Positions 22,572 to 35,100 of a stretch of DNA of 64,000 bases are shown one piece after another. How positions within the stretch are numbered: position 1 is the first letter of the stretch; the number at the start of each line of letters is the position of its first letter. Below the pieces are notes generated by a model. The model made no database searches and had not been told where the DNA came from. It saw only the letters and a list, made by a program, of their open reading frames with translations. Location of the stretch: NCBI RefSeq assembly GCF_030272615.1, contig NC_081406.1, forward strand, positions 476,996,900 to 477,060,899. The letters run 5' to 3'. Source of the stretch: Cryptomeria japonica. Taxonomy: Eukaryota > Streptophyta > Pinopsida > Cupressales > Cupressaceae. The translations under genes and the position numbers were made by a program.

Positions 22572-23009
22572 GAGACTCACCAAGACTTGCAAGTACTAGG
22601 TGAGTCGTGAGGCGGATCAAGGCTGGCAAGTTTCTTGGGCTTGGACTTGGACTTTGTCGAGTTTTTGCCGGACTAGCCCAAACTCGGCAAGTCTACACCT
22701 AAGACTCCACCATTTATTTTTTTGTAAACACAAAATTTCAATGCTTTTTTGGCCTATGACATGCCCCCATAATACACATGAAATATAACATTTAATTCCC
22801 ATCTTTAAGTCAGTCTCATTCTCTTCATCAAAATATATAGATGAAATATAACATTTAAGTATAAGAAATTTCTTATGCTTTAAGTTATATTTCATGTATA
22901 TATATTGGCATGATGTTTGAGAGTGGTTTCAGATTTCTAGGAATTATAATGCAAACTCTAGGTTTTAGATCTTATTAATTTTCAGACAGTCAAATTTCTG
23001 TAATCAGCA

Positions 23010-23053
<44 letters not shown>

Positions 23054-23703
23054 CACTCTCTTTATCTCCCCTAAACTCTATACCTATCTCTCCTCCTCTA
23101 TCCCCTCTCTAACTCTCTCTATCTCACTCTCTCCTCTCTCCCGCAAGATCTAGACTTCTCTCTCTCTCTCACCATAAGTCTAAGCAAGCAATAGGCCAAC
23201 AATGACTCATGATCATAAAAATATACATAATACATATCCCTTGCTGCAAATCTTTGCGTATTCATAGTTAAAAATATATTATGGCTGTTACATCATCTAG
23301 GACCTACCTTAGATGCCTTCATAGGAAGGATGAAGGCTCCTCTGAGCCATAGATTTCTACTTATTGTTTTGATAATTGTTTGGAACTTTTGATGTCATGG
23401 ATTTCATATTCCATGAGGTTTGTATACATTTGACAATGTTTATACATTGAAGTGTGCTATTTCCTTCAACTACAATTTGCAATAATACTAATGTGATCAA
23501 ATTAGCTTCTATCTGATGATTTATTGTGTCTTTAAGGTTTATTTAATAAAGGGTGCATGAAACAAGTTTTAAATCCTTAAAAATCTCTAAATTTCTTGGG
23601 TTTTTCACTTTGTTGAGTTTCGCCAATTTTTTTCTCTGAGTTTGAGTCCAAGCTTGAAGCATGCTTGCCGAGTCTGAGGCGAGTCCGAGACTTGATTCTA
23701 TAA
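22572..23703 (+). mobile_element. Older GACTCGG hAT-like element, inverted relative of 14534-15593
   Basis: The left end has catacaaacgagactcacc and the right end gcgagtccgagacttgattc, matching the ends of the element at 14534-15593. About 400 bp (23290-23620) is the reverse complement of its interior (14640-15020), including aggacctaccttagatgcc. It also carries a segment (22800-22990) absent from the first copy but shared with 54490-54690 and 56390-56530. The 8-bp flanks are no longer identical, so exact ends are uncertain. Confidence 0.65.
23012..23045. repeat. CT dinucleotide microsatellite
   Basis: Seventeen CT units followed by a CT-rich tract to about 23170. A shorter, diverged CT tract occupies the same place in the related element at 54700-54850, so the tract is part of the transposon family. 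Confidence 0.85.
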
Positions 23704-24232
23704 TGGCAATTCTCATGCTTGTATTATGTTGAAATTACTTTTAACCATTTTTTTAAATTTTTAGTCCAAAATTCAGTATTTGTTTGGTTCTAAGTGTTTA
23801 TTGAGATGTTTTGTTGTGTGTTGGGGTACATTAAATAGTTTCTATCAAATTTACAAGCTTTGTATCATAGGTTTCTTTGAAGTTTGATATCGTGGTAGTG
23901 GGTTTGTACTGAGTTCTTCATTTGTTTTATGAAGGCCATTGTGTTTTTATGTATTAGCTTATTTGATCTAAATGTATACTTATATTGTTCAATTTTTGGA
24001 TTTAGCCAAACAATGCAACTGTTAAACCTTAGGATTTATTTTTAATTAAAATGCATAAAATTCTTTGTCTTGGCTAGTTGAGGTTGTGCACCTACAAGTT
24101 TTGCATTGATATTGAACACTATTTTGTATGGAGTGATAGAAATCATTATCTTTGGCCCCTCCATGATGCCGAGACTAAGAATCACATAATTTTTAAGTGT
24201 CTAATATACTATGAATTAATGGGGAGATATTA
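23704..24232. other. Intergenic, no feature recognised
   Basis: AT-rich sequence between the GACTCGG element and the LINE relic. Part of it may be the 3' flank of the LINE. No poly-A tail is obvious. Confidence 0.4.
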
Positions 24233-24845
24233 TTGTCTTTAGATGAAAGAAAGAAAGATAGAAATAATTTTAATGTTCATGAGGCTAAGATTACCCTATG
24301 GGACAAACCGTTTGATCAATCTGACTTTTGCGATTCTATCATTTTCCTATGTAAGGTGATGATGAGAGCTCCCGACTTCTCAGCGATCCCCTCGCTGAAT
24401 AAATTATGCCAAGAGCCAGCTGTCAAGATATGCACATATTTGGCCCTGCTGTCTTTGAAGGCATCACACTCTAAAACGAAATGCTTTTTTGTTTCTACGT
24501 TCCCAGAAGTGCAAAAGATACACACTCTTTCTTCCGAATCTTCTTTCAGCCTTTTCCAATGCCCGGGTTTGCAACGAAGTTGACGAGAGTTAGTTCTTAA
24601 TTGAGCAATAAGGATTTTGGCTTTCCACGAAATATTAGCCCCTATGTATGCCTTTTGTATGCTTTTTGATGATGGTCAAAAGTAGGATTGAACTCAATAT
24701 AAACATTTTTCTTTCTCCCTATCTCTTTACTCCAAATGCATTTGTGAAACTTATCCATAACAAAAGCTTTTATCTCTTTGCTAGTCTTGGGGCACATATT
24801 CAAGTAAATATTCCACTTACTCATCCATATGCTGTTTTGCCACAT
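24233..24845 (-). pseudogene. LINE ORF2 C-terminal fragment
   Basis: One minus-strand frame runs from about 24845 to the stop at 24316, broken only by TAG at 24642-24644. It contains SWKAKILIAQLRTNSRQLR and a Cys/His cluster CIFCTSG..ETKKHFVLEC. This is the pattern of the zinc-binding region after the reverse transcriptase in plant LINE proteins (zf-RVT type). The RT core is absent, so the copy is truncated at its 5' end. Minor sequence down to 24233 may be its 3' tail. Family known, copy dead. Confidence 0.7.
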
Positions 24846-25057
24846 ATCTGAATTGGTTTTCCCTATTTAAGAGATTCGAGCTTATCTTCTTTCAGTACCA
24901 TGATCTGAATTGATTTTCCCTTTTCTTTGCGAGGCTGCTTCTCATAAATGCATATCCATACAACAGATTTATAAAGCTGTTAACTCGAACACATCCTTCT
25001 TTCACTCAACCTCTTCCTTTCATCACTTTATAGTTATTGAGAGTGTTAAGTGCCCCA
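24846..25057. other. Short intergenic stretch
   Basis: Nothing recognisable; this is the left flank of the solo LTR. Confidence 0.4.
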
Positions 25058-25062
25058 TGGAA
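25058..25062. repeat. Target duplication of solo LTR, left
   Basis: tggaa, identical to 26260-26264. Confidence 0.85.
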
Positions 25063-26259
25063 TGTAATGTCCCCACCTTGAGCTTACTTGGATTTTTCCT
25101 TAAATTAGTAATTCCACAATATATTTTATCATTTTTTCCAATATATAAGAGTAACTTCATCTAGTCATTCAATAAATTTAGGATTATACAAATAAATACA
25201 TGGATTAATAGCACATATATTACAAAGAATGATAAACATGTATTTCTACCTATGACCAATCATAGTTTAGTTTGGTAGGAAAGCCTCGAGAGGGCGCCTA
25301 TAAACTGCTCAACCCAATTAAGCCCAAGAGCGCACAGCTTCCCACTATGACAACTCACCTCTTGGCCCGCAAGAGGCAGGAACTTCCCACTATGAAAATT
25401 CCATCCCTTGGGGTGGCCTACTTAGCTTGGGAGAACCGGTAAACTGCAATTCCCTAATGTACTTCCTCCATTCATTCCTTTGATTGATTACAAGATAAGA
25501 TATACGTACATGTATAAATAATCTAATAAAATATAATCAAGTCACTTATTCATTATATGAATATCCATAATAATATATATTTATGATTTTTGTCTTTTTA
25601 TAAATAAATATATTCTTATTGATATTATTTCAAACATATATGTATGTATATCAAGCGAATATAAATCTTGCTAACATCATTATTATATATAAATCTATTA
25701 TTTTTATTCTGATTTGAATATATATATATATACCCAATGTATACCATTAAGAACAAGGATGTTACAGCTTGTAATTTAATAACATTTCTTATTTGATCTG
25801 ATCGATGGTGACCAATGAATCTTCCTTACCAATAATCTCAGTTTTTTTGGGACCGAACTGCCTTCTCCTTTTGCATTCGATGCCTTTCCTTTGTCATTGT
25901 TTTCCCGTTACATAGAACCCAATGGCTGTCTTAAAAGCCACGTCCCTCTAAAAGAGGTGTCTCCTTCTAGTCTGACCGTTGCCTCTTAAACCATTAACTC
26001 ATTGCATCCTTTGTCTGACGTGTTAAGAGAGATGTCAGCTGTTAGGATGCTAGTGATAACGGATTGCTAGTGTTGACAATAGGAATTAATTAAGAATTAA
26101 TTCCTTCCAAATATTAATGAATAAACAATTATTAATCAATATATTAATTATCATTATTATCAAGACATTAACTATTATTATCAATAAACAAATAATTAAT
26201 ATTATTATCTATCAAGACATTAATTAAATAAATAAATAATTAATTATGGGGATATGACA
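25063..26259 (-). mobile_element. Solo LTR with TGTAATGTCCCC ends
   Basis: The 1,197-bp unit starts TGTAATGTCCCCACC and ends TATGGGGATATGACA, so its ends are nearly inverted repeats. It is flanked by an exact 5-bp duplication, tggaa, at 25058-25062 and 26260-26264. It has no coding frame. Reverse-complemented, its middle (25735-25775) matches part of the element at 27486-28565 (aagaacaaggatgttac), which sets it as minus relative to that one. A solo LTR left by recombination is the simplest explanation. Confidence 0.85.
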
Positions 26260-26264
26260 TGGAA
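26260..26264. repeat. Target duplication of solo LTR, right
   Basis: tggaa, identical to 25058-25062. Confidence 0.85.
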
Positions 26265-26952
26265 ACAACCAATTTATTCATAGAGGGGAGAGATTAGTGA
26301 GATGATATTTCTTGCATGTTGCTGCTAGAGTGACTTGAACTTCAACCACACTCAAGGCAGAATGTACCCTTCTCCTTAACCCATTTTCTGGATATAAGCA
26401 TACATTATTTGTTTTCTATTCTATTGGAGGTTTGTTGGACTTGGATGTTGGGCAAGGTTCAGAGGGAGTACTTAACTTTCTCTTCAGGTTGTCCAGGAAA
26501 CTTTATTTTGGTTCTACCAGAGGTTCATCAGTCTGGGGTGTGAGTAGAAAGCTCTAGAGGGAGTATTAGATTTCATACTGACATTGTCCAAGCTGCTTCC
26601 GTCAGATTTGGATAATTACTATGAGAATTTTCAAATCTTTTTGAGGCTGTTCCATTGTAACAGATAATTTTTTTGGTTCTCGATGTCCAATTCTTATTGG
26701 AGACATGTAATAAGGTTTTATTCCTTTCATGGCCTCATGCTTGGTCTTCTTCATCCACACCCTGTTTATTTATGGGGTCCTATCGAATCTTTTTATGTAT
26801 GGTTTATCACAATTTCATGTACAAGTGCACACAATATTTTTTCAATTCTTTTAGCCATCTCCTTGCTATTAGGGCTGTACATGCTTACCTCTCTACTGTC
26901 TGTATATTTTCTATGATCATATTTAATGACTTTAACCAGTATTCTCCAAGTT
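26265..26952. other. Noncoding sequence between two solo LTRs
   Basis: No coding frame with recognisable motifs. If the DENN gene extends to the left, this is part of an intron. Confidence 0.45.
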
Positions 26953-26957
26953 CAAAA
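26953..26957. repeat. Target duplication, left
   Basis: caaaa, identical to 28792-28796. Confidence 0.85.
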
Positions 26958-27480
26958 TGTAAATGATGTTCAATTTACATTCAATATGCAAGTTATATTC
27001 TATTTAATATTATCTTGTTCTATATATTACTGAATTAACATATGAATCTGACTATCTTCTTTTGTGTGGCAGGTGAGAGGAGCATTTGTTATTTTCTATG
27101 TCCTTTCTCATGAATGCCATTCGATATATATATATAACAAGCGGGGTACGATCAAGCAATGCCTTGATCGGTCATGACCGATCAAGACATTACTTGATCG
27201 TGCCTCTTTGTTAATAACAAACAATGCATATTAATTACCAATGCCAACCGGTATATGTTTATACTTTAACACCCGATGGCTATCGGTGTATGCATAATCT
27301 TAACAGCCGATAACTATCGGCGTATGCTTAACCTTAACAGCCGATAACTATCGGTGTAACTTTATCATGCCACCCGATATTAATCGGTGCACATATAACC
27401 CGATATCAATCGGTGTTCGATTAATCATTTGTTTATTATCAATTATTTAAATTGATACAAATCGGAATGCATTAGCATGA

Positions 27481-27485
27481 TTTAG
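27481..27485. repeat. Target duplication of inner solo LTR, left
   Basis: tttag, identical to 28566-28570. Confidence 0.82.
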
Positions 27486-28565
27486 TGTAATGTCCCTACT
27501 TTGAAATATAATTTAATAATAAATAATAAAAAAATTAAAATACAAAAGAATAAATATAAAAATTAATATTAAAATATAAAAGAATATAATTAAATATTAT
27601 TTAAATTTGATTAAACCTAATGAAAGGTCAAAAGGCATGAAATGATAAGTTGTGACTCCCTCAAACGTGAGATATAAAAGGGAGAAGAGAAACTCATTTG
27701 AGGGGGGGGGAGAATTTGAAAAATGAGAAGTGCAGATCTGATTTAAATAAGAAGTGCAGATCTGATTATGAAAGGTTGTGTCCCTTTCAAAGGGTAGAAA
27801 TAATGAAGAGTTGCACTCTTTCAAAAGGTGCTAATGGTGAGAGGGTGTGTCTCTTGCCAAAAGGCATGCATGATGAAGAGGTTTGACCTCTCCCTCACAT
27901 TGAGAGATATAAAAGAAAGGAATAAAAGCATTCAGTAAGAGCACCATCAAGCAGATCAGATCAGAATTGTTATTATTGAGTAATAGGAAGTAACATCCTT
28001 GTTCTTGGTGGTATGCATGGGGATATGTTTAATAAGTATGCTTAATATATGAAGCCTGATAATGTTCTTATGCACAACTAATAGTAACATTAATATGGAC
28101 TGCAATATGTATGACAATCATACTTAATTTCATATATATTCATAATACATGAGAAACTAGTATACTTATAGTCTAAATCATGTTATTACTGTCAGTATTT
28201 AAGAAGATGGGAAGGAGATGTTCCAAAGAGGGGCAGTCTAAATCCAAGCAATAGATTAAGTCCGAAGATAGGGTGGGGATCAACGACCCATAAGCCTTGA
28301 GGGTATAGACCCAAGATAGGTAAGGGCTTGGATCTGTAAACTTTGAGGGAACCTATTGTATTTGGTCTCCAAGCGCTTTGGTAACATACATAAACCCTTC
28401 TCCCTTAAAACTGAAGTAGTAGCAGGGCCTAATAACTATATCAAGAACTATAAATAATGAAATTAATCATCTAATGAGGAAAATAAATAAGAACTTGTTA
28501 ATAACTAATTGAAGAATATCAATCAATTTTAGTATATTGAAATAGATCGGGTAGGGGACATTACA
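27486..28565 (+). mobile_element. Solo LTR inserted into the Copia-1-family solo LTR
   Basis: Starts TGTAATGTCCCTAC and ends GTAGGGGACATTACA, an extended inverted-repeat pair, with the 5-bp duplication tttag at 27481-27485 and 28566-28570. The interior is noncoding and contains a small direct repeat, aagtgcagatctgatt, near 27729 and 27751. It shares sequence with the solo LTR at 25063-26259 in the opposite orientation, so both belong to one LTR family. Confidence 0.85.
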
Positions 28566-28570
28566 TTTAG
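28566..28570. repeat. Target duplication of inner solo LTR, right
   Basis: tttag, identical to 27481-27485. Confidence 0.82.
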
Positions 28571-28791
28571 TAATCGATGAACATAAACAATGATATAGTA
28601 TGATTATCGATGTTAAGGATTTGATCGAATTGAATAGGTTAATTATATGCAAATGTAGAATGGCTATCAAATGAAGAATTAATTGCATGAAGGTTTTCAT
28701 CATAATTATTGATATGATAAATGATTGAATGAGAGACTTCATTTATCTCTCATTCAATCATTTATCTTTACGAAGCTATCATGCATTAACA

Positions 28792-28796
28792 CAAAA
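28792..28796. repeat. Target duplication, right
   Basis: caaaa, identical to 26953-26957. Confidence 0.85.
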
Positions 28797-28931
28797 TAAA
28801 TACTATTTTCAGGGTTATTAGCCACTTTGCTGTTTATTTAAATATTTATAATCTTAGCCTTACTGGTCAGTGAAAGTGAAAATCTTATTTTGATTTCAAA
28901 ATTTCTCACACAAGCTATGATTCCTTTTCAG

Positions 28932-29131
28932 GTAGCTGACAATGCGACTCTATATGGATGCTGCATGGTTGTAGAGGAAGTTGTGCAAAAACCACCAGGT
29001 CTAATGGCAATGAATGCTGATGTATCTGTGTTTCACTCACCATTAAGCCGGTTTTTTGTGTCTGCACCTCGTTGTTATTGCATTCTTTCCAAGATGCCAT
29101 TTTTCAATTTGCATTTTGCAATTTTGAAAAG
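28932..29131 (+). CDS. DENN gene, first visible exon (uDENN end)
   Basis: The acceptor ttccttttcag precedes GTA GCT; the donor gtactt follows AAAAG. It encodes [18 protein letters not shown] through [20 protein letters not shown] to FAILK, the last part of the upstream DENN segment. It ends two bases into a codon completed by the next exon. Confidence 0.9.
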
Positions 29132-32100
29132 GTACTTTATTTTTCTGGCTATAACATCTCTCTTATTTTATAGGATCAAATGTTAGTATTTTAGAGCTAT
29201 ATCTATCGATAAAAAATATTCAGTTCAGGAATGAATTTATATTTATATTCCTCTCATTTGTATTTATAGTCTTTTTTGCTATAGGCACTATGGAAATAGT
29301 ATAGCCACTATGGAAATAGTATGACAGCTTTTATGTTGGATTGGATATAAATAAGCACATCATCCAAAGCCATTTTGCAACTTGGAAGACAACTTTAATT
29401 AGACTCATGATTGCAATCTAGTGAAACATCCCTTGTTACAAGCCTTGTAGTGTTTAATGCAAGCTGAAATAAGCACTATACATAAAGTAGGAGAACTCCC
29501 ACTTAGGATCGTATTTAAGTGAGATTCCTATTGATGAGGAAATTATATAAATATTTTTGGTAAATAGATCACTTTCACATACCACCATTAAAGTCCTTTT
29601 CACTTTCAATTTGTTTCCACCTCTTGAGCATGCAAACCTGTCATGTATATCCAATTGGTTCATGAGCTAGATTATCTCTAACACGAAGAAGTCAAATTCA
29701 GGTTTCGGTAAAAGTTCTCAAGTTGGTCTCAATTAGAAAAATAATTTGCTCTATAATGCAATTTTGTGATCTGCTCGAGACAGCTTTCCAGTACAATGCA
29801 TATTAGTTATGAATCATTTATGATCATTTGTGATATAATTTCTTGTTTTTGTCTGAATTTTAATGTGTTTCATGTGCATATTGTATCTGTAGCTGTGGAG
29901 GGCACTCAAATTGTGCAGTAACCTATGTGTAGACAGTATGCTAGCTTTGTAAGGTCTTTTTGTTGCATTTCTTTGGGCATTTGTTTGAGTAATTCATTGT
30001 GTTAAACGATCAGGATCCTACTAAATACTCATTGATTATAAGTGGATGTTCAGATATGCCCCCTTAGTCAATCATGAGATGTGTTCCGCTTAGTACAATT
30101 GATTGAGACGCCTTTGTCAGAATGTTTTACGGTGCTGAAAGGGAGGCCAAAATGATTCAGTCATTAATTTATAGTTCTTATCATGAATGCCCGATGATTA
30201 TCCACTTAAGACAATTTGTCTATAGTCTCCTTAGGTTAAGTCTTAGATATAAGCACATGTTAATGGCATCTCATACTTTTTTTTCCAGAAATGTTTTTCA
30301 CATGTACTTTTTGAATAATACTTCTTTGCTAGGAAAGAATTCAGCAATTGTTTTCCAAGCAGTTAGTGATGATTTGTTGTTTAACACTTGAATTTTCTTC
30401 TTGTTTGTAATTTTATAAAATATGCTTTTTTGTGTTCCTGACTTTTTAATTTATTTTTACAGTATCTTCTCTCAGGAAAGGTTAGAACGGATAACAGAGA
30501 GTATCAGTGAGTTGAGTTTTACATCAGAAGCCAATCACAAAGAAGAAATACATGAATCTAATGATGGATTTGGTCAAGAAGACCATATTGAAGAACCAGT
30601 CATGCCTGAAGGGAAGGTGGCAACTCAGGAACAGGTCAAAAGGACCAAGGCCATTGCAAATGTGGGATCTGATTATGATGAAAATTCTGGTTGTGTTGGA
30701 AGTGAAAATACAGTTCCTATATATCCAAATGAATCAAAGGAGACTGAACAGGAAAATTTTGGAAATCAGGTTTTACAGCTCAAGACCAAACCAGACGAGT
30801 CTGAGCAAATTTGCAGTGAAGAGAAACAAGATCCTCAGGAAGAAATCTTAGGCCAAGGCAGTGTAAATAATGATGCAGCTACCAAGATTATTGTCAATAG
30901 AAATGTTCGGCATGGATGCCACGAGATTCAAGGTTCATCTAGTAGGTATGAGACCATCAACACATATTAACCTCACTGATTCATATCACTTTCAAACTAA
31001 CAGATGAGATAATTTAGTATACAACCACATTTGACACTACAGTAAGGATGCAACCTCATGTCATATGAAAGGCATGATCCTTCTCCATGTTTGGAATCAA
31101 ATCTGGTTGTGACCATAGTTCCTGTCTTCATTTTATTTCTGTTGCAGAATTGATAATGCTGGTTCGCAAATTTACTGATCATTGCTAGTAATTAAAGAAT
31201 TACTTTTTTTTTTCATGGACTTAGTTTCTAAGAATGAATACCATAAACTTTTATTTGTCCATGTCAAAATGCTTTTAACTTCTATCTCGAGTAGTTTATG
31301 ATCAACCCATACCATGTTGCTGAAGCTGTCAATTGTTCACAGTATTCAGATATGTACAAATATTAGTTATGAGGAGCATTTTAGAAGCTTGAGTTTGGAT
31401 GATGAAGAGGATGAACATGAGGCTTGTTCTTCAGGGAAAGCAGAAACTAATGCTTCTGATAGAATTCTATCTTGGGCAAAGGTACTTTCTGGCTTTCCTA
31501 TCAGGGTACATCTGTCTTGATATTCTAGAGATCATAAATGGTGTTGACATATGTACTGATCTTTGGCAAGTTCTCTCATAAATAACGTGAAGCTTTTGCA
31601 GGCAAATAATCATCATTCTTTGCGGATTGTTTGTGAATACTATCAGCTACCACTTCCTACCCGAGGTTCATCACTTGTTTTCCAACCATTGGAACATTTA
31701 GAGCCTTTGAAATTTCATAGGTTTGGTGATGCAGAGTTGAAACCTGCTGGAAGTTTTATAAATTTAAGATATTGCAGAACTAGCTTGGAGCTTGCCGAGG
31801 TAAATCTGGTTGCTTTTCAAGACAATTGATTCAAGAGAACTCACTCTTCTTTTCATGCACACTGCTTGGTAGTGTAGACATATTCAGTTTCACATCTTTA
31901 AGATTTTTAATATTTTTTATTACCCAGGATAAATTCAAGAGACTTGACATGTTTGATAATTTTGTCTGAAATTGAGCTTCAGGCTCAGGCCACACTTTTT
32001 GCAGAAGAGGAGGCTCAAGCTCTATCTGTTTGGACAGTAGCAACAATTTGTGGTGTCCTTCCGCTTGAAAGTGTGAGCTTTCCTTTCATGTAAATGATTC

Positions 32101-35100
32101 ATAATATTATAAGAGAGGAAACATTGAATTAAGTATGTTGCAAATAAACTGGATATGCCAATATAAACAAACAAAAATATTTCCCCTATATTATCAATTT
32201 TATAGACAAACAAGTTTATACTAGGGTTAAATCTTTGGAAGAGAAAGATAACTAGTGAAGGAGAGTTTTATAAAATTTAAACATGTTAAAGCAGTCAAAG
32301 CATCATAGAAACTATTTCTTGCTTACAAAATTCATATACTTAAAATGTTTTCAAGCTACCAAACGTATTGATTTGATAAAGTTGTGATGGAATTCATAGG
32401 GATCTAGTCTAAGGTGCAAAGTAGAACAAGTAAAGCCTTAAAACTTTTTTTTTTGTGTTAATATATATGGCTTGTCGTGGGGATTTATATACCTCGTTCT
32501 TTGTTCAATTTTTTTTTTTCCTGAGTTGTATGGAATTGTGATCTTTTACCAGATTCTTTTGTTTGTTAGACTACTATATATTACGTGCTTCTTAATCATC
32601 TGTAACTATGCAGGTCCTGGCTATCTTTTCGGCAGCATTGTTGGAGAAACAAATAATTGTTGTCTGTTCAAACTTGGTGAGAAATTCTAAATAATATTTA
32701 TTGAATGTTTGTGTCATGCTAGAATATGCTGGGCGCCATTGAACTCTTTTAAGGGTTGCGTGCTTTTTTTGTTTCTTCTCTTTCAAAATTATTTGTCTTC
32801 TTGGTAATGTTGTGGGGATTTAGATCAAGGTTTCCTCTTTGGATCTGTGTTTTCCAGTATTAAACAGGAGACCGCAACTTATCCAAAATTATTAATTCAT
32901 GATGTAAGATTTTTTCACGTTCTAAGCCTTGTCTTGAGATGCATCATGATTTCTGAATTGGGGTATATTTAACTTCAAAAGTAGATTGAAATAATTTTCT
33001 GGAGCTGGTAATTAGAAAGCTAGATTCTCCTCGGGATGTTTTGGTGTTAGATATATGTGCTAAATATAAAACTGGGTGCCATCCTGAATCTTTTAAGTGG
33101 TTTTCCGTCCAGTCTGTTAATACTTTGACAAACTTCAAAACTTTATGATTAGGCTTTAGGCAGTCTTATTACTTTTTCAACAGTGATTTTCTTGTACTTG
33201 TATTTTATAATGCACATGAATGATAAGTGGCCAAATTCTGGAAATTACTTATCAATTTTTGTTTAATATGTTTATCAGGGTGTGCTTTCAGCAGTGGTCA
33301 TGTCAGTGATACCTTTGATTCGACCCTTCCAGTGGCAAAGTCTTCTGCTGCCGGTGCGAAACCTACTCTTCATTATTGGGAACCATTATTACTTTGAGAC
33401 CTTTGAATTTGGTAGGTCATTGTTTTGAAAGATTTTGATTAATATAATGCTACAGGGTAAACTAATATAATGAAGTGATTGCTTGTAGATGGTTATACGT
33501 GTTTATACTGTTTGCAGTTGCAATGGGGTAGATTTTTCTATTCTGAACTTATATGCTTCTCTCTATTTTGCATATTGAGTGTCTTCCAGATTCTGCCAAA
33601 TAGTATGCTTGAATTCTTGGATGCTCCTGTGCCTTACATAGTGAGTATGAACACCCTTTTCTTCCTTTTCAAAAACTTTGATGATGAATCATGATCACTT
33701 TTGTAACTGGAGATGTCTTTGTATTATCGAGTGAATTGAGTCTTATGCAGCTTTTTGTTGCTTGAGAAATATGCATTATTGGCTGACTAGATCATATATT
33801 CTAGAAATAGCATCTAGGCTTTTTTTTTGATTTATTATTTTGGGGAGAATACGCCTCTTATTTTACATTATAGAGTAGGAAGATTACATAAAACTAGTAC
33901 ATTAGTGGCTGGGTAAAGTCAATGCTGAGAACCTTTCGCAATATAGATGAGAAGGGCAAACATGTTAATTTTTGCATTGATGCCTATAGAAGTAATATCT
34001 TTTGTAGAAATTTGAAATCTAGCTGAATATGAGTGGGACCTTCAACTTCAAAAATGAACAATTCATCTAGGTCAAGTTTAGAGCTAAGTTACTGGTTCAG
34101 GTAAAGAAACACTTGTACAACAATTTTTTTTTGGAGGGGTGGGTTTGTTTTGGGTATATCCATACAAAAAACATATAGAAAGCTTAAATATATACACATT
34201 TGCAGCCTAAAAACAGGAATTAAGTTCATAATAGCACAATGCATATAATAAACAAAACCACTGAAAATAAAAAATACTACTTCAATGTCAATCTGTTTAA
34301 CTAGAATGTCATCAAAGAAATTGAAAACACTTATAAAATTGTTCACAATTGATTTTTTTATACTTGAAAAATAGATAATTATAAATAATTCAAATTTTTA
34401 TTTTGAGATACTTAGGTATGAGTGAATTGTGTTTGGTCAAACTAGAGACTGGATGTATGGTCCATGGTAAGTGATCAATTATTAATAACAAAATCTTTCT
34501 TTTTAAGGAATTTGTCATAGACTGACTCTTGGATACCTTTCTGTAGGGGGAAATGCTCAATTGCAGCTTAGAAGAAACTATGTTGTGTAGTAGATTGCTA
34601 GTTCACAGTCAGGATCGATTCCCCAAGTTCCCAAAGCATTCATATTGTATGGCCATGTACTTCAATGAAGTTCCCAGCAAAGACATCCGCAGTGGCAACT
34701 GGTTGGTTCACATAAAAGAGGGCCTTCATGCTCAGGACTCCATCATTTACCCTTTAATTGCCTACATCTTAATTGTCCCCAAACTCCTCATCGACCTCAA
34801 GTGCAATGCATATCTCCCATAGCTGGTCTCTATCATTCCTTGTTAGTATGTTACCATCACGCCATAAATCTCTTTGACGTGCACAACCACAAGCTTTGGG
34901 TTGCTCAAAGAATGATGACAAGGCTCTACAAAAAAGAAAAAATTAATTGCAATGTTGCTTTGTATTAAAGTATTTATTTAGTTATTAATGGTCATTTAGT
35001 GTAATATTAGTTTATATTAGTTAGAATAGATTGTTTCTATTTTCTACTTTAGTTTACGATTGTTCCTTATAGAAGCAATGTTTCGTAATTGGCTATATGT

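Larger units (their letters stand above)
26958..28791 (-). mobile_element. Solo LTR of the Copia-1 family, interrupted
   Basis: Both ends match the 797-bp LTR of Copia-1 (start tgtaaatgatgttc, end atgcattaaca). The flanks carry a 5-bp duplication, caaaa, at 26953-26957 and 28792-28796. No internal coding region exists, so it is a solo LTR. It holds the perfect 24-bp palindrome (27163-27186), CCGATA..TATCGG units and the terminal hairpin. A 1,080-bp element at 27486-28565 is inserted inside it; without that and its 5-bp duplication the LTR is about 749 bp. It ends 140 bases before the first visible DENN exon. Confidence 0.9.

Noticed and set aside
22560-23711. Exact target duplication for the second GACTCGG element
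   Set aside because: The candidate flanks gcaatggt and gcaattct share only part of their bases; ends left approximate.
27486-28565. DNA transposon with TGTAATGTCCC inverted ends
   Set aside because: The 5-bp duplication, TG..CA ends and relation to the 25063 LTR fit a solo LTR better.
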